DNA from: Oscillospiraceae bacterium
Lineage (GTDB): Bacteria; Bacillota_A; Clostridia; Oscillospirales; CAG-272
Assembly (NCBI GenBank): GCA_015064425.1
Contig: SVSF01000026.1
Location: 1-18,221, forward strand
Reading direction: 5' to 3'
DNA length: 18,221 bases
Shown here: positions 1 to 7,174 of the stretch, piece by piece
Layout of the letters: every line of letters starts with the position of its first letter
Numbering within the stretch: the first letter of the stretch is position 1
Position numbers and translations under genes: made by a program
The notes under the pieces: model-generated
Database searches by the model: none
Told to the model about the DNA's origin: nothing
Seen by the model: the letters and a program-made list of their open reading frames with translations, nothing else

Positions 1-474
1 AATCCTCAGGCGCACTACAAGAGTACCGCACCTGAGATATGGGAAGATACGGAAGGTAATATTGATTTTTTTGTTGCGGGCATAGGAACAGGCGGAACTA
101 TAACCGGAAACGGAACTTATTTCAAGATGCAGGATCCTGCAATAAAAGTTGTCGGATACGAGCCTTTGTCAAGTCCGTTTCTTACAAGGGGTGTAAAGGG
201 AGCGCACAAGATCCAGGGTATCGGTGCCGGATTTGTACCCGAGGTCCTCGATATAAATATATGTGACGAGATAATAACAGTTTCGGATGAATCTGCTATA
301 AATACCGCAAAAGAACTGGCAAGAACCGAAGGCGTTCTTGCGGGCATATCTTCCGGAGGCGCTTTATACGCTGCGCGCCTCTTGGCTGAAAGAGAAGAAA
401 ACCGGGGAAAGAATATCGTAGTCATATTGCCCGATACGGGTGAGCGTTACCTTTCTACTGAAATGTTTGAATGA
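1..474 (+). CDS. cysK: Cysteine synthase (O-acetylserine sulfhydrylase), 3' part
   Basis: PLP-dependent enzyme that makes cysteine from O-acetylserine and sulfide in the cytoplasm. Only the last 157 codons are in the window, and the frame is open from base 1. Visible family signatures are the glycine-rich GTGGTITG loop that binds the PLP phosphate (residues ~35-42 of the fragment), the GISSGGAL segment and the C-terminal [10 protein letters not shown] block, which matches the usual CysK ending. The N-terminal half with the PLP lysine lies upstream, so the start cannot be seen; the internal ATG at 127 is not the start because family homology continues before it. The TGA stop at 472-474 is followed by asnA at 489, so the two genes are probably co-transcribed. 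Cystathionine beta-synthase-like relatives share the fold, but the C-terminal block favours CysK. Confidence 0.93.
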   Translation, partial: NPQAHYKSTAPEIWEDTEGNIDFFVAGIGTGGTITGNGTYFKMQDPAIKVVGYEPLSSPFLTRGVKGAHKIQGIGAGFVPEVLDINICDEIITVSDESAINTAKELARTEGVLAGISSGGALYAARLLAEREENRGKNIVVILPDTGERYLSTEMFE

Positions 475-488
475 TCGGAGATAAAAAA

Positions 489-1496
489 ATGAGCAAAACA
501 TTTATACCTGCGGGCTATAAGTCTCAGCTTTCACTTTATGAGACCCAGCTTGCAATAAGCATTATTAAAAGAACTTTCCAAGATAAGCTTGCAGACGCCC
601 TCAACCTTAAAAGAGTGTCAGCTCCCTTGTTCGTATCTCCCGATTCCGGTCTTAACGATGACCTTAACGGTACGGAAAGGTCTGTAAGATTCGATATTCC
701 GGACGCACAGAAGGATGCAGTTGTAGTTCATTCTCTTGCAAAATGGAAGAGAATGGCCCTTTACCAATACGGTTTTCATCCCGGCGAGGGACTCTATACG
801 GATATGAACGCTATAAGACGTGATGAAGAGCTTGATAACCTTCATTCCGTATACACCGACCAGTGGGACTGGGAAAAGATAATAATGCCTCAGGACAGAA
901 CTATTGAGTATCTTAAAAATACGGTTACCAAAGAAGTTGATGCGATATGCGATACTCTTGACGTAATAAAAGAAAGCTTCCCTCAAATAGACATCAAAAT
1001 TGAGAGAAAAGTTTCATTTGTAACTACACAAGAACTTGAAGATCTTTATCCCGATCTCAGTACGAAAGAAAGAGAAAATGCATATCTTAAAGAGCACAAG
1101 ACTGCATTTATCATGCAGATAGGCGATGTGTTGAAATCCGGTAAAAAGCATGACGGACGCGCACCCGATTACGATGACTGGAAGCTTAACGGCGACATAA
1201 TGTTCTGGGATGAACTTCTCGGTTGTGCTCTCGAGATATCCTCAATGGGCATAAGAGTTGATCCCAAGTCTCTTGACGAACAGTTGAATAAGGCTAACGC
1301 TAACGACAGACGTGAGCTTATGTTCCATAAGATGCTTTTGAATAACCAGCTTCCTTTAACGATCGGAGGAGGTATAGGACAGTCCCGTCTTTGTATGTTG
1401 CTTTTGCAAAAGGCTCATATCGGAGAGGTCCAGGTATCTATTTGGGATAAAGACACGCTTGAAATATGCAAAGATTCTAACGTAACAATACTTTAA
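489..1496 (+). CDS. asnA: Aspartate-ammonia ligase (asparagine synthetase A)
   Basis: Converts aspartate, ammonia and ATP to asparagine in the cytoplasm. It is the ammonia-dependent enzyme with a class II aminoacyl-tRNA synthetase-like fold, not the glutamine-dependent AsnB. The 335-residue product is close to the 330 residues of E. coli AsnA and is recognisable throughout: VHSLAKWKR, GEGLYTDM, a LHSVYTDQWDWE block, HDGRAPDYDDW, LNGDIMFW, ALEISSMGIRVD and a final GGGIGQSRL ATP-binding motif. I chose ATG 489 because GGAG at 477-480 sits 8 nt before it. An in-frame ATG at 471 overlaps the cysK stop codon and has no such site. Upstream cysK and downstream glnN put it in an amino-acid/nitrogen assimilation cluster. 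Confidence 0.96.
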   Translation: MSKTFIPAGYKSQLSLYETQLAISIIKRTFQDKLADALNLKRVSAPLFVSPDSGLNDDLNGTERSVRFDIPDAQKDAVVVHSLAKWKRMALYQYGFHPGEGLYTDMNAIRRDEELDNLHSVYTDQWDWEKIIMPQDRTIEYLKNTVTKEVDAICDTLDVIKESFPQIDIKIERKVSFVTTQELEDLYPDLSTKERENAYLKEHKTAFIMQIGDVLKSGKKHDGRAPDYDDWKLNGDIMFWDELLGCALEISSMGIRVDPKSLDEQLNKANANDRRELMFHKMLLNNQLPLTIGGGIGQSRLCMLLLQKAHIGEVQVSIWDKDTLEICKDSNVTIL

Positions 1497-1515
1497 CGGA
1501 GGAACAGACGTTATT

Positions 1516-3606
1516 ATGAGCAATATTCCGGAAATTTTTGCCTGTATGGTGTTTACCGATGAGGTAATGAAATCAAGACTTTCCGAATCAGTATACGGGT
1601 CTTTTAAAAAGACTATTGACGAGGGGAAAGATCTGGATATAGATACGGCAAACGCAATCGCTCAGGCAATGAAGGAATGGGCGATCGAAAAAGGTGCTAC
1701 GCATTACACTCACTGGTTCCAGCCTCTTACGGGTATTACCGCGGAGAAACACGACAGCTTTATTGTGCCTGCAGGTCCTTGCAAAGTTCTTATGGAATTT
1801 TCGGGCAAAGAACTTATAAAAGGAGAATCTGATGCATCCAGCTTTCCGTCAGGCGGATTGAGAGCTACATTTGAAGCCCGTGGCTATACTGCGTGGGACC
1901 TTACATCCTACGCATTTATAAAGGATGACTCGCTTTGTATTCCCACAGTCTTTTGTTCTCACAGCGGAGAGGTTCTTGATAAGAAGACACCTCTGCTTCG
2001 TTCCAATGAACTTGTCAGCAAGCAGGCTCTCAGGATCGTAAAGATCTTTGGACACGATGACATAAACGAAATAATTCCCAACTGTGGCGCAGAGCAGGAA
2101 TATTTTCTTGTGGACAAGGCACTTGCACAGGGAAGAGAAGATCTGAAAATATGTGGAAGGACTCTTTTCGGAGCTTCTCCCATAAAAGGTCAGGAGCTTT
2201 CCGACCATTATTTTGGCGCTATTAAGCCTCGTGTTATGGAATATATGACAGAGCTTAATCATGAGCTTTGGAATCTTGGCATATATGCAAAAACCGAGCA
2301 TAATGAGGTTGCACCTGCTCAGCATGAGCTTGCTCCGGTATACAGCCCCTGCAATATTGCAACAGATCATAATCAGCTCACTATGGAGATAATGAAAAAG
2401 GTTGCCGACAGAAAAGGATTGGTATGCCTCCTTCATGAAAAGCCTTTCAGATACCTCAACGGTAGCGGAAAACATGTCAACTGGTCTCTCAGCACAGATA
2501 CCGGCATAAATCTGTTAAAGTCAGGAAAGAGACCTTATGAAAATAAGCTTTTCTTACTTATGCTTACTGCGGTGATAAGAGCCGTTGATGAGCATCAGGA
2601 TCTCCTCAGAATATCTGTTTCCAGCGCGGCAAATGACAACAGACTCGGCGGACACGAAGCTCCTCCTTCCATTGTTTCTGTCTTTTTGGGAGACGAGCTT
2701 ACCAAGATAATTTCTTGTCTTATCGACAACGTTCCGTACTGCCACGATGAAGTAGGCAGAATGAATGCGGGCGTTCATGCCGTACCGGATTTTAAAAAGG
2801 ACACCTCTGACAGAAACAGAACTTCTCCCTTTGCTTTTACAGGTAATAAATTCGAATTCCGTATGCCTGGCTCAAGCCAGTCTATAGCTGACCCCAATAT
2901 AATACTTAATACTATAGTTGCGGACGTATTAAAGGAGTTTGCCGATGTTCTTGAGGCTTCCGATAACGTACAAAGGGATATAGATGAACTTATAAGAACT
3001 AATCTTAAAGCTCACGAACGTATTATTTTCAACGGAAATAACTATTCCAAGGAATGGGAAGAAGAGGCGAAGAAACGCGGACTCTCTTCATTCAAGAGTT
3101 CTGTGGATGCTATCAAGCACCTCACGGACAAAAAAAATACAACACTTTTCGGTAAACATAAAATATTTACCTCAGACGAGTTACGTTCAAGAGCAGAGAT
3201 AATGCTTGACAGTTATTGTAAGATACTTCATATTGAAGCGGTTACGATGATAGATATGGCAGATAAGCAGATACTTCCTGCTGCTGTAAAATATTCGAAG
3301 CTTCTTTCCGATACTGCTTTGAACAAAAAGAACTTAGGCATTGCAATTGAAAACGATGCTGAATTGGGGATATTGCGGCGTATAAGTGAGCTTTCCAATA
3401 AGATCGTTGACAGTACTGAAGAACTTCGTTCTTGTTTTTCGGCAGAGCTTAGCTTTGATTGTACTGAAAGTCGTGCCGAATATTTCAGAGACACTGTGCT
3501 TACCGCAATGGAAGAGCTCAGAATCGCAGTTGATGGACTTGAAAGCATAACTGCTAAAGAATACTGGCCGTATCCTACTTATAATGAGCTTTTAACATCT
3601 GTATAA
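1516..3606 (+). CDS. glnN: Type III glutamine synthetase
   Basis: Makes glutamine from glutamate, ammonia and ATP. At 696 residues it is far longer than GS type I (~450-470) and fits the GS-III family found in Bacteroidota, cyanobacteria and Clostridia. The N-terminal GS-III region is followed by the catalytic core, with GAEQEYFLV (metal-binding glutamates), HNEVAPAQHELAP, KHVNWSLS, NDNRLGGHEAPPS (~373-385) and NRTSPFAFTGNKFEFR (~434-449), the last being characteristic of GS-III. The rest is a helical C-terminal extension. The start at ATG 1516 follows GGAGG (1498-1502) by 13 nt, rather long but the only good candidate. It lies 19 nt after asnA, so both ammonia-consuming amide synthetases are probably made from one message. 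No adenylylation motif of type I enzymes is expected. Confidence 0.96.
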   Translation: MSNIPEIFACMVFTDEVMKSRLSESVYGSFKKTIDEGKDLDIDTANAIAQAMKEWAIEKGATHYTHWFQPLTGITAEKHDSFIVPAGPCKVLMEFSGKELIKGESDASSFPSGGLRATFEARGYTAWDLTSYAFIKDDSLCIPTVFCSHSGEVLDKKTPLLRSNELVSKQALRIVKIFGHDDINEIIPNCGAEQEYFLVDKALAQGREDLKICGRTLFGASPIKGQELSDHYFGAIKPRVMEYMTELNHELWNLGIYAKTEHNEVAPAQHELAPVYSPCNIATDHNQLTMEIMKKVADRKGLVCLLHEKPFRYLNGSGKHVNWSLSTDTGINLLKSGKRPYENKLFLLMLTAVIRAVDEHQDLLRISVSSAANDNRLGGHEAPPSIVSVFLGDELTKIISCLIDNVPYCHDEVGRMNAGVHAVPDFKKDTSDRNRTSPFAFTGNKFEFRMPGSSQSIADPNIILNTIVADVLKEFADVLEASDNVQRDIDELIRTNLKAHERIIFNGNNYSKEWEEEAKKRGLSSFKSSVDAIKHLTDKKNTTLFGKHKIFTSDELRSRAEIMLDSYCKILHIEAVTMIDMADKQILPAAVKYSKLLSDTALNKKNLGIAIENDAELGILRRISELSNKIVDSTEELRSCFSAELSFDCTESRAEYFRDTVLTAMEELRIAVDGLESITAKEYWPYPTYNELLTSV

Positions 3607-3610
3607 CAAA

Positions 3611-3633
3611 AAGGCGCAGGGTAACTGCGCCTT
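3611..3633. other. 9-bp hairpin between glnN and the kinase gene
   Basis: AAGGCGCAG (3611-3619) and CTGCGCCTT (3625-3633) pair perfectly around a 5-nt loop. On the plus strand the stem is followed by AAAAAC rather than a U-run, so it is a poor intrinsic terminator for glnN. Read on the minus strand it is followed by TTTTTGTT, which is terminator-like, but no minus-strand gene lies upstream. It may act as a 3'-end stabiliser or processing site for the glnN message. Confidence 0.6.
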
Positions 3634-3656
3634 AAAAACTAAATATGGAGAAAAAA

Positions 3657-5216
3657 ATGCAAACTGTAATTGGAATAGATTACGGAACTCTTGAAGCGAG
3701 GGCCGTACTTGTTGATTGCGCTGACGGAAAAATACTATGTGAAAGCAAACATATATATGAAAGCGGAATAATAGGAGATTCACTTGCATCTGCAAAAGAT
3801 TATGAAAAGACCCTGATTAACCTTCTTGAGGATATATGTAAAAATGCTGAGAAAGAATGCATCAGCGCAATATGTGTCGATGCTACGTCTTGCACCATAG
3901 TACCCGTTGATACGAACGGGATACCGTTATGCTATTATCCGGAGTTTTCCGATAACGAACACGCGTATATAAAATTATGGAAACGACATACGGCAATGCG
4001 GCAGGCTGATGAGGCTTTAAAACTCGCTTTGAAAATGGATGAACCTTTTATTAAAAGGACGGGCAATTCGCTATCGTGCGAGTCAATGCTTCCGAAGATC
4101 TTAGAAACAAGAGATATGGCTCCGGATGTTTACCTAAAAACAGATGCTTTTTTAGATCTGTGCGATTTTCTCACTTTTAAGCTTAGCGGAGAATTGTGCA
4201 GAAATATCGGAAGTATGTCAATGAAGTCACATTGGGCGGAAGATATCGGGTTTCCATCCAAAGCATATCTCAATGCACTCCGCTCCGGATTTTACTCGGA
4301 ATATATTCATTTTCTTCGCGGAAAAGTTGTACGTCCGGGCGAAAAGATCGGATATCTGAAAGAAGAGTTGTGTGAACATCTCGGCATAAAACATAGAGTT
4401 GCCGTTTCCTCGGGCATGATAGACGGATATACCTCGGTCGTTGCTTTGGGGGCACTTTTTCCGGGGGATGTAAGTCTTGCTATGGGTACGTCTACGGTAA
4501 TAAGTCTGCAAACAGACAGAATGATAGAAATAGACGGTGTTTGCGGTGTTGCAAAAGATATATACTCAGTAGGATGCTACGGTATTGAAGCAGGTCAAAA
4601 CTGTACCGGAGATATGTTAGGTGCGTATGTGCAAAAATATATAGGTTCAAATATTGAAAAAGAGGCAGAAGAGCAGGGGAAATCCATCCACAGCATTTTA
4701 TGTAAAAAAATAAACGAACCCTGGAAGTGCTCTCTTGTTTCTTCTGATTGGTGGAATGGAAGCAGAAACGTTCCTTGCGACCTTGATGCCAAAGGAGTGA
4801 TATGGGGTATCAGGACCGATACAAAAGCGGAAGACGTATATTTATCCCTTTTGCAAGGAATTGTATGCGGTACAAGGGCAATTCTTGAGAAATGCGAAAA
4901 ATACGGAATATGTGTAAACAGGATACTTGCAACGGGAGGTCTTGCTGTAAAGAATCAGATCATAATGCAAGAATATGCAAATATCTTAAATAAAAGCGTA
5001 TACGTTGCAGATGTAAAAGAAGGGTCTGTGTTTGGGTCTGCCATATATGCGTCCGTTGCTGCGGGAGTCTATCGTGATGTAAACGAGGCATCAAAAAACA
5101 TGTCCGTTAAAGAGTTCAAAGAATATCGTCCCGACAATGAACATAGGGGAGAGTACGAAAATATATATAAGAGAAATATGGCTCTTCGAGCACTAACGTT
5201 AAAAATTGACATATAA
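3657..5216 (+). CDS. FGGY-family carbohydrate kinase, ribulokinase-like
   Basis: ATP-dependent sugar kinase. The sequence resembles AraB ribulokinase along its length: N-terminal IGIDYGTLEARAV phosphate-binding motif, GVDATS-like strand (here VDATSCT), PEFSDNEHAYIKLWKRHTA, CDFLTFKLSG, the catalytic-base segment GMIDG (Asp256), MGTSTV, EAGQNCTGDM, DWWNGSR and the C-terminal ATGGLAVKNQ adenosine-binding motif. The length of 519 residues is slightly shorter than E. coli AraB (566). I start it at ATG 3657 because GGAG (3647-3650) is 6 nt upstream; the in-frame ATG at 3645 overlaps that GGAG and has no site of its own. No araA, araD, transporter or sugar regulator lies nearby, so the true substrate (L-ribulose or another pentulose/polyol) cannot be fixed and I leave the symbol blank. 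Confidence 0.88.
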   Translation: MQTVIGIDYGTLEARAVLVDCADGKILCESKHIYESGIIGDSLASAKDYEKTLINLLEDICKNAEKECISAICVDATSCTIVPVDTNGIPLCYYPEFSDNEHAYIKLWKRHTAMRQADEALKLALKMDEPFIKRTGNSLSCESMLPKILETRDMAPDVYLKTDAFLDLCDFLTFKLSGELCRNIGSMSMKSHWAEDIGFPSKAYLNALRSGFYSEYIHFLRGKVVRPGEKIGYLKEELCEHLGIKHRVAVSSGMIDGYTSVVALGALFPGDVSLAMGTSTVISLQTDRMIEIDGVCGVAKDIYSVGCYGIEAGQNCTGDMLGAYVQKYIGSNIEKEAEEQGKSIHSILCKKINEPWKCSLVSSDWWNGSRNVPCDLDAKGVIWGIRTDTKAEDVYLSLLQGIVCGTRAILEKCEKYGICVNRILATGGLAVKNQIIMQEYANILNKSVYVADVKEGSVFGSAIYASVAAGVYRDVNEASKNMSVKEFKEYRPDNEHRGEYENIYKRNMALRALTLKIDI

Positions 5217-5219
5217 ATA

Positions 5220-5249
5220 ACGGCACCCGCTGGGTGCCGTAAAATTTTT
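5220..5249 (+). terminator. Terminator of the ribulokinase-like gene
   Basis: ACGGCACCC (5220-5228) and GGGTGCCGT (5232-5240) form a 9-bp GC-rich stem with a 3-nt loop, three bases after the stop codon. It is followed by AAAATTTTT. The U-run is offset by four A residues, so strength is uncertain. On the minus strand the same stem is followed by TTATTTAT, so it could also back up the tRNA-Thr terminator next to it. Confidence 0.7.
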
Positions 5250-5274
5250 CCCCGAGAGAAATCTCGGGGAAAAA
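5241..5274 (-). terminator. Terminator downstream of tRNA-Thr
   Basis: TTTTTCCCCGAGA (5245-5257) pairs perfectly with TCTCGGGGAAAAA (5262-5274) around GAAA. On the minus strand the stem starts directly after the CCA end of tRNA-Thr and is followed by TTTT (complement of 5241-5244), giving an intrinsic terminator for the tRNA. The A/T flanks make it symmetrical, so it may also stop plus-strand readthrough. Confidence 0.8.
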
Positions 5275-5350
5275 TGGAGCTGATGATGTGACTCGAACAC
5301 ACGACCTGCTGATTACGAATCAGCTGCACTACCGACTGTGCTACATCAGC
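5275..5350 (-). tRNA. tRNA-Thr, anticodon CGT
   Basis: A 76-nt cloverleaf reads on the minus strand. The acceptor stem is GCTGATG with CATCAGC. The anticodon arm is GCTGA/TCAGC around TTCGTAA, with U33 and anticodon CGT. The T arm has a TTCGAGT loop. The discriminator is T, and CCA is encoded (5275-5277). It decodes ACG. It is a single gene with its own promoter signal (-10 at 5373-5378) and terminator (5241-5274), transcribed away from ksgA. Confidence 0.95.
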
Positions 5351-5372
5351 GCATATGTGTTTTATATTGTGT

Positions 5373-5378
5373 ATTATA
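5373..5378 (-). promoter_or_regulatory. Likely -10 element of the tRNA-Thr promoter
   Basis: A perfect TATAAT reads on the minus strand, placing transcription start near 5366 and giving a leader of about 15 nt. This matches the geometry seen at the tRNA-Ser gene. No good -35 box is found at 16-18 nt spacing in this very AT-rich stretch, so the call is tentative. Confidence 0.45.
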
Positions 5379-5405
5379 TAATATTAATAATAATATAAAA
5401 TTTAG

Positions 5406-5434
5406 TTGAAATATGTAAGTTTTTATGGTATAAT
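5406..5434 (+). promoter_or_regulatory. Sigma-A-type promoter of ksgA with extended -10
   Basis: TTGAAA (5406-5411) is separated by exactly 17 nt from TATAAT (5429-5434). A TG dinucleotide at 5426-5427 adds an extended -10. Start of transcription is expected near 5441, giving a 5' leader of about 57 nt before the ksgA ATG. It points away from the tRNA-Thr gene and is the best promoter in the window. It may drive the whole downstream gene run to 17154. Confidence 0.82.
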
Positions 5435-5497
5435 ACTCTGTGTGTTTTCAACGTGATGAGTTTATCATATTATGTTTGATTTGTCAAGGTGTTTTTT

Positions 5498-6364
5498 ATG
5501 AAATTAACCGATATATCTTGCTTAAAATCGTTAATGGAAAGACATGGAATAAGCTTTAATAAAAATTTCGGTCAGAACTTTCTTATTAACTCTGCGATTC
5601 CGACTCGTATTGCAGAGGAATGCGGTGCAGATCCGGAATCGGCAATATTGGAGATAGGCCCCGGAGTGGGAACTATGACTGTGGAATTGTGCCGGCTTTA
5701 TAAGAAAGTAGTTGCAGTTGAGATAGATAAAAATCTTTTACCTGTTCTCAACGAAACACTCTCTCCTTTCGATAATGTTAAAGTTATCAATGCAGATATC
5801 CTTGACGTTGATCTCAATGCTCTCATCCGTGATGAGTTTGAAGGATATGATGTCAGCGTTTGCGCAAACCTGCCGTATTATATCACCACACCTATTTTGA
5901 TGCATTTGCTTGAATCGGGCATTAAGCTTAAGAACATTACAGTTATGGTGCAAAAAGAAGTTGCATCAAGGTTGTGCGCGGCGGCTGGATCATCCGATTA
6001 CGGTGCTATTACCGCTGTTTTGGGATATTACGGAAAAATAAAGCGTTTATTTAACGTTTCGGCGGGAAGCTTTATGCCCGCTCCAAAGGTCGACTCATCG
6101 GTGGTAAGGCTAAAAATGGACGATGAGCCCACGGTGAAAGTATCAGACGAAAAACTTTTTTTCAGGACTGTCAAAGGGGCATTTGCCCAGAGAAGAAAGA
6201 CTTTGCAAAATTCACTCTCAAGTGAGTTTTCCGAAATCCCAAAAAACGATATTTCCGACCTCATTGTATCTTGCGGTTTTAAAGCTGATATCAGAGGGGA
6301 AAAGTTATCGGTTGAAGACCTGGCGCTTTTGAGTAATAAGCTTTACGAATACAAGAAAAAATAA
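5498..6364 (+). CDS. rsmA (ksgA): 16S rRNA dimethyladenosine transferase
   Basis: Dimethylates two adjacent adenosines in the 3'-terminal helix of 16S rRNA (A1518/A1519 in E. coli numbering) using S-adenosylmethionine, late in 30S assembly; loss classically gives kasugamycin resistance. The 288-residue product shows the FGQNFL N-terminal motif, the SAM-binding EIGPGVG loop (52-58), the catalytic NLPYY motif (124-128) and the C-terminal FAQRRKTLQNSL block. Length matches the family. I chose ATG 5498, preceded by AAGG (5486-5489) at 8 nt; an in-frame GTG at 5489 overlaps this site. Its promoter is at 5406-5434. It is followed by an antisense tRNA-Ser and then coaE on the same strand. Confidence 0.96.
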   Translation: MKLTDISCLKSLMERHGISFNKNFGQNFLINSAIPTRIAEECGADPESAILEIGPGVGTMTVELCRLYKKVVAVEIDKNLLPVLNETLSPFDNVKVINADILDVDLNALIRDEFEGYDVSVCANLPYYITTPILMHLLESGIKLKNITVMVQKEVASRLCAAAGSSDYGAITAVLGYYGKIKRLFNVSAGSFMPAPKVDSSVVRLKMDDEPTVKVSDEKLFFRTVKGAFAQRRKTLQNSLSSEFSEIPKNDISDLIVSCGFKADIRGEKLSVEDLALLSNKLYEYKKK

Positions 6365-6394
6365 GATCGGCAGGTCTCTTGCCGAAACCTGCCG
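6350..6394 (-). terminator. Terminator of tRNA-Ser, reaching into the ksgA 3' end
   Basis: CGGCAGGT (6368-6375) and ACCTGCCG (6387-6394) form an 8-bp stem with an 11-nt loop. On the minus strand it lies 3 nt after the CCA end of tRNA-Ser and is followed by ATCTTATTTTTTCTT. The U-tract is supplied by the complement of the last ksgA codons and stop. In the plus direction no U-run follows, so it should not stop ksgA transcription. Confidence 0.72.
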
Positions 6395-6397
6395 TAA

Positions 6398-6486
6398 TGG
6401 CGGAGAGAGAGGGATTCGAACCCTCGTGTGATTTCTCACAAACTGATTTCGAGTCAGCCCCGTTATGACCACTTCGATATCTCTCC
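6398..6486 (-). tRNA. tRNA-Ser, anticodon CGA
   Basis: An 89-nt class II tRNA on the minus strand. The acceptor stem is GGAGAGA with TCTCTCC, followed by discriminator G and encoded CCA (6398-6400). The anticodon stem is CTGA/TCAG around a loop with CTCGAAA, giving CGA. The long variable arm (TTGTGAGAAATCACACGA region) is typical of serine tRNAs. The T arm is GAGGG TTCGAAT CCCTC. It decodes UCG and lies antisense to the ksgA-coaE spacer. Confidence 0.96.
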
Positions 6487-6509
6487 GTATATAAGCTACA
6501 ACGCAGGTA

Positions 6510-6538
6510 ATTATATCACAAACGTAAAAGTATTTCAA
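6510..6538 (-). promoter_or_regulatory. Promoter of tRNA-Ser with extended -10
   Basis: On the minus strand TTGAAA (complement of 6533-6538) is 17 nt from TATAAT (complement of 6510-6515), with TGA directly before the -10 box giving an extended -10. Start of transcription is expected near 6503, about 16 nt before the mature tRNA 5' end. Confidence 0.82.
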
Positions 6539-6559
6539 GTGTTTTTTGAAAGGATTTAT

Positions 6560-7156
6560 ATGCAGATAATTGGTTTATGCGGCGGCATAGGTTCGGGAAA
6601 GAGTTACGTTGCCGATACATTTGCCGAAATGAATATTCCGTATATAAACACCGATGCGGTGTATAAAGAGCTTTGTGTTGCAGGTTCTGAGATGCTTGTG
6701 AAGATCGAGAAAGCTTTCGGAACCGATGTTATTGACGAAAACGGCAATTTGAACAGAAAAAATCTTGCCGCAGTGGTATTTGCGGACAGAGCCAAACTTG
6801 ATACTCTTAATTCCATAACACACCCATCCGTTATAGAAGAAACGGAAAGACGTGTCAGGGCATTGGAACTTAGCGGAAAAAAATCGGTCTTGATAGAGGT
6901 TCCTCTTATGTTTGAAAGCAAGTTCAACAAAAGGTGTGATCATGTTGTTGCGGTGGTCTGTAACAGAGAAAAACGAATTGCAAGAATAATACGCCGCGAT
7001 AAATGTACAGAGGAAGAAGCTATAGCTCGAATCGAAAAACAGCACGACGATGACTTTTTTATAGAAAATTCCGATTACGTTATTTGCAATGACGGAATTG
7101 CAGATATAAAAGAACAGGTAATTGATTGCATAAAATTTTTTAATATACAAGCATAA
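6560..7156 (+). CDS. coaE: Dephospho-CoA kinase
   Basis: Phosphorylates the 3'-hydroxyl of dephospho-CoA with ATP, the last step of coenzyme A synthesis. The 198-residue product is a typical length. It begins MQIIGLCGGIGSGKS with the P-loop at residues 8-15, followed by the NTDAVYKEL substrate region, a LNSITHPSVI helix, LIEVPLMFES and the lid segment with RIIRRDKCTEEEAIARI. ATG 6560 is preceded by AAAGGA (6549-6554) at 5 nt. A longer in-frame opening from 6428 is rejected because it runs through the antisense of tRNA-Ser and adds no family sequence. No clear plus-strand promoter lies between the tRNA and this gene, so readthrough from ksgA is likely. The next gene starts 18 nt downstream. 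Confidence 0.95.
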   Translation: MQIIGLCGGIGSGKSYVADTFAEMNIPYINTDAVYKELCVAGSEMLVKIEKAFGTDVIDENGNLNRKNLAAVVFADRAKLDTLNSITHPSVIEETERRVRALELSGKKSVLIEVPLMFESKFNKRCDHVVAVVCNREKRIARIIRRDKCTEEEAIARIEKQHDDDFFIENSDYVICNDGIADIKEQVIDCIKFFNIQA

Positions 7157-7174
7157 CTTACGGAGGTAATGGAA

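Noticed and set aside
5456..5479. Possible 7-codon upstream reading frame in the ksgA leader
   Set aside because: No ribosome binding site before the ATG and no sign of an attenuator-type codon run.
6428..6559. N-terminal extension of coaE beginning at 6428
   Set aside because: Runs through the antisense of tRNA-Ser; the P-loop kinase begins right at ATG 6560, which has its own ribosome binding site.
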